64,000 bases of DNA from Erinaceus europaeus (taxonomy: Eukaryota > Chordata > Mammalia > Eulipotyphla > Erinaceidae), in assembly GCF_950295315.1 (NCBI RefSeq), contig NC_080175.1:65745353-65809352 (forward strand). Direction: 5' to 3'. Shown piece by piece: positions 56,631 through 64,000 of this stretch (positions are counted from its first letter, which is position 1; every line of letters starts with the position of its first letter). The notes beneath the pieces are model-generated. The model ran no database searches and had not been told where the DNA came from. It saw only the letters and a list, made by a program, of their open reading frames with translations. Position numbers and translations under genes: made by a program.

Positions 56631-56984
56631 TCAGCTGGGGGTGGGGTCAAAGGAGGAGCCTCCGAACACGTGTGCGTGTCAGTGGGAATGGAAGTTTTGG
56701 GTCTAGCTGCTGATCACTTAGGGCATCTAAATCTTAAGTACATATGCTTTAACTCTTGTATCTCAGCCTCAAGGTCGTGTATTCTCAAGGCAGACCACGT
56801 AGTACATATCTTGTAAGTCGTGATTATAGCTATGAGAACCCATGGTGTAGCGAAAATTAAAGCATCTCTGAGAGTGTGAATCTGTCCCAGGAGAGAAGGA
56901 GATAATGTCTGGGACACCTCCTCATAAAACGAAAAAATTCCCATGGTGGAGGGAAATACGGGGCCACAGAGGCAGGCGGATGCC

Positions 56985-56994
56985 ACTTACCTGT
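56985..56994 (-). promoter_or_regulatory. Provirus major splice donor, candidate
   Basis: On the minus strand ACAG|GTAAGT between the primer-binding site and the gag ATG. It is a consensus donor in the usual leader position. Confidence 0.7.
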
Positions 56995-57048
56995 GTCTGA
57001 GCGGCTTCTGGGGACCTCAGGACGGGTCACCCAGTGGGGTGTGGTTGC

Positions 57049-57066
57049 GGGACTCGATGGGCGCCA
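57049..57066 (-). promoter_or_regulatory. Primer-binding site
   Basis: On the minus strand TGGCGCCCATCGAGTCCC begins two bases after the 5' LTR. TGGCGCCC is the start shared by lysine-tRNA primer sites; the following bases do not match the standard Lys1,2 or Lys3 sites I know, so the exact primer is uncertain. Confidence 0.8.
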
Positions 57067-57068
57067 GA

Positions 57069-57418
57069 TGTTGATGTTGCCAGGTGTCGGGCTGCACTGC
57101 GGAGAAGAGAGAGAGAGGAGGTCTGGAACATGTGGGGTACACAAATCTTTATTGTAGGATGGGGGGGTGGCTCAGGCCACGTGGAGTCACCTGACAATGG
57201 CCGTCCCCACTACCTCACCACGGGGAGAGAAAGGAGAGAGCGCAGAGAGAGAGAGAGGGAGCCGAGAGCCCAGAGAGAGCGGGGGGAGGGGGGCGAGGAG
57301 GCTTTTATTGGGCAATAACCAGGGGTGATGTGTGGGGGCAGGATTGGTTGAAGGGGGCTCTGCAGGGCATGGTAAAACTGGGGGGTGGAGACTGCATCAG
57401 AATAATTCCTCAGCATCA
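57069..57418 (-). repeat. Provirus 5' LTR
   Basis: 350 bp. On the minus strand it starts TGATGCTGAGGAATTATTC and ends GGCAACATCAACA. TATA-like CCAATAAAAG lies at about 57302-57311 and the poly(A) signal AATAAAG at 57147-57153. A CCAAT motif (CAACCAATCC) lies upstream, giving a complete promoter layout. Confidence 0.95.
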
Positions 57419-57424
57419 GAAATC
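57419..57424. repeat. Provirus target-site duplication, right copy
   Basis: gaaatc, identical to 49716-49721. Confidence 0.92.
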
Positions 57425-60400
57425 ATTCCAAGTATCTTCTCAGAACACAGTGGAGTAAAACTAACATTTAACAATAAACATAAAATTTTTAATAGACACA
57501 GAATCTGGAAACTAAACAACATACTGCTTAAGAACCACTGGGTCAGACAGACACTCAAGCAGGAAATACAAATGTTCCTGGAAACAAATGAAAATGAAGA
57601 TACAACCTATCAAAATATTTGGGACACAGCTAAAGCAGTACTGAGAGGGAAACTCATAGCCATACAATCATATATTAAACAACAAGAACAAAACCAAATA
57701 AACAACCTTACTGCACACCTTAAGGACTTAAAGGAAGAGGAACAAAGGAACCCTAAAGCGTCCAGAAGGACAGAAATCACTAAAATTCGAGCAGAAATAA
57801 ACATCGAAAATAAGAGAACCATACAGAAAATCAATGAAGCAAAATGTTGGTTCTTTGAAAAATTAAACAAGATTGACAAACCCCTAACCAGACTCACTAA
57901 ACAAAAAAGGGAGAAGACTCAAATTCATAGAATTGTAAAGTATAGAGGAGATATCATAACTGACACCACAGAAATCAAGAAAATCATACGAGACTTCTAT
58001 GAAGAACTGTACACCACCAAGCTAGAAAATCTGGAAGAAATGGAAGAATTCCTAGAAGCATATGCCCTTCCAAAACTGAACCAAGAAGAACTACAAAACC
58101 TAAATGCACCAGTCACAGACAAAAATCAAAACTTTTATTAAGAATCTCCCCAACAACAAAAGTCCTGGACCAGATGGCTTCACAAACGAATTCTACAAAA
58201 CCTTCAGGAAACAGTTCATACCCATACTCCTAAAGCTTTTCCATAAGATCAAAGAAACAGGGACACTCCCTTCCACTTTCTATGAAGCCAACATCACTCT
58301 GATACCCAAAGCAGATAGAGACACAACAAAAAGGGAAAACTACAGACCAATATCTCTGATGAACATAGATGCCAAAATATTAAACAAGATCTTGGCCAAC
58401 CAGATACAGCAGCACATCAAAAAGATTGTTCATCACAACGAAGTGGGATTCATCCCAGAAATGCAAGGCTGGTTCAACATCTGCAAGACAATCAATGTCA
58501 TTCACCACATCAGTAAAAGCAAAGCCAAAAACTACATGATTATCTCAATAGATGCAGAGAAAGCCTTTGACACGATCCAACACCCATTCATGCTCAAAAC
58601 TCTACAAAAATGGGAATAGATGGGAAATTCCTAAAGATAGTGGAATCCATATATAGCAAACCAACAGCCAACATCATACTCAATGGACAGAAGTTGAAAG
58701 CATTTCCCCTCAGATCAGGGACTAGACAGGGCTTCCCACTATCAACATTACTCTTCAACATAGTTTTGGAAGTTCTTGCCTTAGCAATTAGGCAAAAGAA
58801 AGAAATCAAAGTAATACAGATTGGAAGGGAAGAAGTCAAACTCTCACTATTTGCAGATGACATGACAGTATATATAGAAAAACCTAAAGAATCCAGTAGA
58901 AAATTATTAGGCAATATGGCAAGGTATCAGGCTACAAAATCAATGTACAAAAATCAGTGGTATTTCTCTATGCAAACACTAAAACTGAAGAAGAAGACAT
59001 CCAGAAATCACTCCCATTCACTGTTGCAACAAAATCAATAAAATACCTAGGAGTAAAGCTGACCAAAGAAGTGAAAGACTTGTATACTGAAAACTATGAG
59101 TCAGTCTTCAAGGAAATAAAAACTGATACCAAGAAATGGAAAGACATCCCATGCTCATGGAACGGAAGAATAAATCTCATGAAAATGAATACTCTCCCCA
59201 GAGCCATATACAAATTTAATGCAATACCCATCAAAGTTCCACCAAGCTTCTTTAAGAAAATATAACAAAAACTACATTCATTTATCTGGAACCAGAAAAC
59301 ACCTAGAATTGCCAAAACCATCTTGAGGAAAAGAAACAGAAACGGAGGCATCACACTCCCAGATCTCAAACTATACTATAATGACATCATCATCAAAGAA
59401 GCCTGGTACTGGAACAAAAATAGGCACACAGACCAGTGGAACAGAATTGAAAGCCCAGATCTAAACCCCCACACCTATGGACATCTAATCTTTGATAAGG
59501 GGGCCCAAAGTATTAAATGGAAGAAGGAGGCTCTCTTCAATAAATGGTGCTGGGAAAGCTGGGTTGTAAAATGCAAAAGAATGAAATTGAACCACTTTAT
59601 CTCACCAGACACAAAAATCAACTCCAAATGGATCAAAGACCTGGATGTCAGACCGGAAACTATCAAATACTTAGAGGAAAACATTGGTGAAACACTTTCC
59701 CATCTAAACCTCAAGGACATCTTTGATGAAACAAAACTAATTGCAAGGAAGACTAAAGCAGAAACAAATCAGTGGGACTACATCAAATTGAAAAGCTTCT
59801 GCACATCCAAAGAAACTATTAAACAAACAAAGAGACCCCTCACAGAATGGGAGAAGATCTTCACATGCCAAACATCAGACAAGAGACTAATCACCAAAAT
59901 ATATACAGAGAACTCAGCAAACTTAGCACCAAAAAAGCAAATGACCCCATCCAAAAATGGGCAGAGGATATGAACAAGACATTCACTTCAGAGGAGTTCC
60001 AAAGGCTAACAAACATATGAAAAACTGTTCCAGGTCGCTGAATGTCAGAGAGATGCAAATAAAGACAACATTGAGATACCACCTCACTCCTGTGAGAATG
60101 GCATACATCAAAAAGGACAGCAGCAACAAATGTGGGAGAGGCTGTGGGGACAGAGGAACCCTTCTACACTGCTGGTGGGAATGTAAATTGGTCCAGCCTC
60201 TCTGGACAGCAGTCTGGAGAACTCTTACAAGGCTAGACATAGACCTTCCATATGACCCAGTAATTCCTCTCCTGGGGATATACCCCAAGGATTCCATAAT
60301 GCCCAACCAAAAAGATATGTGTACATCTATGTTCGTAGCAGCACAGTTCATAATAGCTAAAACCTGGAAGCAACCCAGGTGCCCAACAACAGATGAGTGG

Positions 60401-60571
60401 CTGAGAAAGCTGTGGTACATATACGCAATGGAATACTATGCAGCTATTAAGAACAATGAGCACACCTTCTCTGACCCATCTTGGACAGAGCTAGAAGGAA
60501 TTATGTTAAGTCAGTTAAGTCAGAAAGATAAAGATAAGTATTGGATGTCCCCACTCATCAACAGAAGTTGA
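57425..60571 (+). pseudogene. LINE-1 ORF2, 3' part: reverse transcriptase and C-terminal domain
   Basis: Long but shifting frames: 57425-58141 (linker), 58104-58619 ([40 protein letters not shown]), 58610-59041 ([20 protein letters not shown] and catalytic [10 protein letters not shown] at 58850), 58957-59265, 59323-59973 and 59957-60571 (C-terminal Cys region [19 protein letters not shown]). At least five frame changes interrupt it. The RT box is intact, unlike that of the old L1. Its stop is TGA at 60569-60571. Confidence 0.92.
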
Positions 60572-61927
60572 GAAAGAAGAACAGAAAGGGAAACTAAAAG
60601 CAGGATCTGATTAAATCGAGAGCAGGGCACCAATGTAAAAACCCTGTGGTGAAGGGGAGGTTGGCCATTGGGCTTCCCAGCACGGTGGAGGGTGGGTGGG
60701 GCGGGGGTGGGTGGTGGGGATGGAACATAGTCTTTTGGTGGTGGGAGTGTTGTTTATGTACAATCCTATTAAAGTGTAAACATTATATAAACCACTATTT
60801 AATTAATATGAGAGGCGAAAAACTAATGATATGTCTAGAACTTCTTAAAACACAGACTGAGTCTTTTTAATATATAGGCTGTCTTTGATATGTTCTCTCA
60901 CAAAAGCCTAGACCAGGGAGAACAGAAGCAACCGACAGCACAGCTATATACAAGATGTTGGGTACTTTACCCCAAACACTATCAAAGGGACTTTCCAAAG
61001 TTAACCCTATCACCAAATAATGTGATGACAGCAATAACTATCCATCGTCTTCTTGAACCCTAAGACAACAGGAACCTCACATTTCCACTATAGAGCCTAT
61101 ATTTCCCCCAGTCCTGGAACCTTAGGGTGGGACCCACTTTTCTGCAAGCTGCTCTCAATTCAAATCAAATAATATTGTATCTGCGGATCGCAACCTAATC
61201 AACACAAAGAGTGCCACCCCAGAATGCTGCACTTCAGAATGTGACCAGAGACTTCAGGTGTGGAATTACAACCCTTCAGCTTCATCACTTGGGTGAGACC
61301 TTTCCTTTCATAGTATTCTCTAATTCCATTCCAGCCGTTTCACTCCCCAATAAAGTCCCCAAACCTAGATATAGTCCAGGTCCCCTGAGATAGAGCATAG
61401 GTTCACCTATGCTAACTATGCTAACTAGGGGAAAAATATATACCTGAAAGCAGAAGTACACAAGAGCATGCAGGGAATACCCCCAACACTTCATCTGCAC
61501 TATTACAGTCTTTAGGTCCATGATTGTTCAACAATTTGTTTGCCTTTGTATGTTAACACTATTTTCAGCCACCGGGTTCCGGATGCTGACCAGACTTTCT
61601 TGGACAGACTATCCCATCAATGTGTACTGGAGCACCACTTCCTCAGAGCCCCACCCTACTAGGGAAAGAGAGATAGAGACTGGGAGTATGGATCGACCAG
61701 TCAACGCCCATGTTCAGCGGGGAAGCAATTACAGAAGCCAGACCTTCCACCCTCTGCAACCCACAACTACTCTGGATCCATACTCCCAGAGAGATAGAGA
61801 ATATGAAGGCTATCAGGGGATGGGGTAGGATGTGGAGATCGGGTTATGGGAATTATGCGGAATTCTACCCCTCTCATTCTATGGTTTTGTTAATGTTTCC
61901 TTTCTTAAATTAAAAAAAAAATTTTTT
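60572..61927 (+). other. LINE-1 3' UTR, about 1.36 kb
   Basis: Runs from the ORF2 stop to the A-rich end (ttaaattaaaaaaaaaattt). The G-rich tract is at 60689-60720. The segment 60897-61915 recurs as the truncated copy at 19922-20948. Small ORFs inside (61211-61393, 61520-61828) are shared by-products. Confidence 0.85.
60689..60720 (+). promoter_or_regulatory. G-quadruplex-forming tract in L1 3' UTR
   Basis: agggtgggtggggcgggggt followed by gggtggtgggg gives more than four G-runs of three or more with short loops. G-rich tracts in the 3' UTR are a known feature of mammalian L1s. Confidence 0.75.
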
Positions 61928-61929
61928 TT

Positions 61930-62395
61930 AAAATGGAGACCCCAATCTCACCTGTATATTAATGCCACTAGGTTCCTGATTATTTAAAAATTGTTCTGAT
62001 TTATATCTTAATGCTTTTTTAGCCACCAAGTTACAGATGCTACCATGAAGTCAACCTGACTTCCTGGGGCAGACAGCCTCACCAATGTTCCCTGGTACCC
62101 CACATCTACAGAGCCCTGTCCCACTAGGGATAGAGAGAGACAGGCTGGGAGTATGGATCAACCTGCCAACGCCCATGTTCAGAAGAGAAGCAATTACAGA
62201 AGCCAGACCTTCCACCTCCTGCATCCCACAATGATCCTAGGTCCATACAGAGGGATAAAGAATAGGAAAGCTTTCAAAGGAGGGAATGCGATGTGGAATT
62301 CTGGCGGTGAGAACTGTGTGGAATTGTACCCCTCTTATCCTGTGATCTTGTCTATATTTTCATTTTATAAATTAAAAAAGAAATAAATCATTAAT
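61930..62395 (+). mobile_element. Old LINE-1 3' UTR, right part
   Basis: Continues 46575-46790: aatctcacctgtatattaatg, ccaccaagttacagatgctacc, cctcaccaatgttccctgg, gaagcaattacagaagcc, tttcaaaggagggaatg and an aaaaaagaaataaatc end. Begins with the second copy of the L1 target duplication. Confidence 0.85.
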
Positions 62396-62454
62396 TAATC
62401 AAGCTTTTTATCAATTTTGATTGATTTGCCACAGATATACAGAAGTATACATTT

Positions 62455-62734
62455 TTAATTATTTATGTTTTCTCTTTTGTTGCCCTTATTGTTTTATTAT
62501 TATAGTTATTATTGTTGTCACCATTGTTGGATAAAACAGAGAGAAATGGAGAAAGGAGGGGGAGACAGAGAAGGGGAGAGGAAGATAGACACCTGCAGAC
62601 CTGCATACTTGCTTCACTGCCTGTGAAGCGACTCCCCTGCAGGTGGGAAGCCGGGGGTTCGAACCGGGATCCTTAAGCTGGTCCCTGCACTTTGCACCAC
62701 ATGCACTTAACCTGCTGTGCTACCGCCCAACTCC
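62455..62734 (-). mobile_element. SINE, type B, minus strand
   Basis: Contains ttttctcttttgttgccc, ttggataaaacagagagaaatgg, acctgcagacctgcatacttgcttc (with a small insertion), gggttcgaaccgggatcc (intact B box) and gctaccgcccaactccc. Flanked by related tacatttttaattat and tacaattttaataat. Confidence 0.94.
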
Positions 62735-63130
62735 CAAGAACTATACAATTTTAATAATACAGCTTCACACCATTATATGAGCATAAGTTTCACCAAAACC
62801 ACCCTGCACAGATGTTTATGATAGTTTTTTTTTTTAATTTGGGTTGGTTTTGTCCCTAAAATTCCACTACTCCCTAACTGTGCCTCCTTGTCTAGTCTTA
62901 TTTTCATTTTAGGAACAGAATGCCATGTAGAAGGAAGGAACAAATGATTTCCTTACTTTCAAATTTGCATAATGTATCTTCAAGATAAAGACAAAAGTGT
63001 CTTGTGGGTAAACTAATATAAAAGAAGGAAAAACGTGTTCCTAGAAGAGAAAGATTCTGATTTTCATGGTTGTGAGCAGCAATCCAGGGTTGGAGTGAAG
63101 GAAAGATTAAAAAAAAAGAACTAAAAGTTG
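62735..63130. other. Short unassigned stretch
   Basis: No SINE boxes or ORF of note. Confidence 0.4.
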
Positions 63131-63131
63131 A

Positions 63132-63235
63132 GGGCTGGAAAATGGCATAGCAGTAAAATAACAGACTAGCATGTCTGGACCATTATTCCCAATATGAAAC
63201 AGAGCCCCTTTTTCATAAGTGAGCCAATTTTTCTA
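63132..63235 (+). mobile_element. Old SINE remnant, type C-like
   Basis: Contains agggctggaaaatggcatagc and aataacagactagcatg, with a B-box remnant (attattcccaat). Weak. Confidence 0.4.
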
Positions 63236-63350
63236 TCAAATGCTTTTTTTGCATTGTAACCATAACACATATGTTTTATTGTTTCTTAGATATCAGGCAC
63301 GTTTTTAAGTCTATCGCCTGTATTTCTCTCACTTAAAAATACACAAAATC

Positions 63351-63475
63351 TAGGGCTGGGGAGAACACATAATGGTTAGGATGCAAGAGGCATTCATGCC
63401 TGAGACTTTGATGTCCCAGGTATAATCCTCAGTACCACCACAGGCTAAAGCTGTGAAATACTCTGGTAAGAAAAA

Positions 63476-63506
<31 letters not shown>

Positions 63507-63508
63507 AA
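63351..63508 (+). mobile_element. SINE, type D, with (AAAT)n tail
   Basis: Contains agggctggggagaacacataatgg, attcatgcctgagactttg, caggtataatcctcag and a tail of about eight aaat units (63474-63506). Confidence 0.88.
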
Positions 63509-63962
63509 CCTATGTCCAATTTCCACCTCCTCAAGTAAACGGAGAAATTCAGAAGCAAAGGGAAATATCCAGTGTCCCACTAAACAAAATTTAGAGTTAG
63601 TTCTTTAATTGAATTTGAGTTCCAGCTTCTAATTTTTAACATGACAATGGCTATGTATTATGAAGTGAGGCATGTGTATATACATGCATGAATGAGAGAT
63701 TTCTCACATTATAAGAAATTGTGTGACTTCTTTTAATACCTAATAAATACATAAGTACTATTGGGTTTCAAAGACATAAATGATTTGTTTTCAGTCTAGG
63801 TAGTTAATTCAGTTTGTTAACTTGGAACTTTGCTATAACTGCATCTGCCAGCAGGAATCTAGATGTCATTCATCCTGTCCTTTACATTACTGCTGTCAAT
63901 ACTATGATCTCTTGATGTTTCTTTTACTAATCTGTGTTTATTCAACCTTTTCTTAGCATTTA
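63509..63962. other. Unassigned stretch
   Basis: No feature supported. Confidence 0.4.
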
Positions 63963-64000
63963 AAATTTTTATTTATTTTCCCCTTTGTTGCCCTTGTTGT
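63963..64000 (-). mobile_element. SINE, type B, minus strand, cut by window end
   Basis: tttatttattttcccctttgttgcccttgttg is the usual beginning of an antisense type B copy; the rest lies outside. Confidence 0.8.

Larger units (their letters stand above)
55122..56944 (-). pseudogene. gag: Provirus gag
   Basis: Start ATG at 56944 in a strong context (ACCATGG). In order: an N-terminal part with a hydrophobic segment (DALIFATPWVLIAIITTYK) and a helix (DLEAEIQELKHMYLRF), a Pro/Ser-rich 15-residue repeat array, capsid with the major homology region (LRQGTDESLASFMSRVRTNL), zinc knuckle 1 (CFQCGRQGHWRNQC, 55333-55374), a 7-residue repeat linker and zinc knuckle 2 (CPRCSKGFHWKRDC, 55122-55163). Breaks: TGA at 56714-56716, a frameshift in a T-run near 56255 and another near 55260-55290. 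Gag would form the virion core; this copy cannot. Confidence 0.9.
49722..57418 (-). mobile_element. Class II (betaretrovirus/IAP-like) endogenous provirus, defective
   Basis: 7.7 kb on the minus strand with LTR, primer-binding site, splice donor, gag, pro, pol, a 1.9-kb region without recognisable env, polypurine tract and LTR, flanked by a 6-bp duplication. RT wording ([25 protein letters not shown]) and two Gag zinc knuckles point to the beta/ERVK-like class. The LTRs differ at roughly 25 sites over about 348 bp by eye, which suggests an old integration, though younger than the host L1. Every coding region is broken. Confidence 0.93.
46891..61927 (+). mobile_element. Long LINE-1, 5' UTR to 3' UTR, split by a provirus
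   Basis: Begins gaaggaggcggagtcaagatgg and has a 5' UTR (to 48110), ORF1 (48111-49032), ORF2 (49068-49721 and 57425-60571), a 3' UTR of about 1.36 kb and an A-rich end, with a 15-bp target duplication outside. Without the provirus it is about 7.3 kb. The single A-tail and target duplication at 61915-61944 show that the long 3' UTR belongs to this element. Both ORFs are broken, so it is immobile. Confidence 0.92.

Noticed and set aside
56247..56816. 189-aa and 135-aa plus-strand ORFs rich in TGSTEGGL or QQKAGLERR repeats
   Set aside because: Antisense shadows of the gag minisatellite; the minus-strand frame connects to capsid and knuckle motifs.

Overview
This window is vertebrate nuclear DNA from a hedgehog, most likely Erinaceus europaeus or a close relative. 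It is AT-rich and made almost entirely of interspersed repeats; I found no intact host protein-coding gene, no confident coding exon and no rRNA or tRNA gene. Two things point to hedgehog. First, about 45 copies of tRNA-derived SINEs of the hedgehog (ERI) kind have conserved A/B boxes and CT-rich bodies. Second, there is a LINE of the Vingi clade, which among mammals has been reported only from hedgehogs.

In the feature list SINEs are sorted by structure. Type A has a head of the form ggccaggtggtggcacacctgg. Type B has a head gggagtcgggcggtagcgcag and an (ACA)n-rich tail. Type C has a head ggtccgggaggtggcgcagt. Type D has a head gggagatagcataatggtta. Type E carries an A- or B-like body plus an extra 3' module of about 60 bp (agcagtggattcatag...aataaccctggaggc). 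Type F has a body reading ccccattacatagcggaag.

Layout. 1-31 kb: SINEs, old LINE-1 pieces in both orientations, microsatellites, a solo LTR with a 6-bp target duplication (14127-14483) and single-copy stretches. About 31.2-31.7 kb: an unidentified pseudogene-like ORF on the minus strand. 32.5-39.6 kb: an old, decayed LINE-1 interrupted by a type A SINE and by a 5'-truncated Vingi element (36544-39001, minus) with a clean 9-bp target duplication. 40-46.5 kb: L1 3' UTR, SINEs and a perfect 24-bp hairpin. 46.6-62.4 kb: a three-layer nest. An old L1 3' UTR (46575-46790 continuing at 61930-62395) holds a long, younger L1 (46891-61927). That L1 is split in ORF2 by a complete-length but defective class II (betaretrovirus/IAP-like) endogenous retrovirus on the minus strand (49722-57418). 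The provirus has two LTRs, a primer-binding site, gag, pro, pol, a polypurine tract and a 6-bp target duplication. 62.4-64 kb: more SINEs.

None of the coding elements looks functional. The Vingi RT has YAHD at the catalytic box plus stops and frameshifts. The provirus has stops and frameshifts in gag and pol, altered catalytic motifs and no recognisable env. Both L1s are broken in many frames. The value of the window lies in its insertion history, in several odd structures inside the provirus (an in-frame RT duplication, a Gag minisatellite, Gag and Pro in one frame), and in two unexplained inverted repeats.
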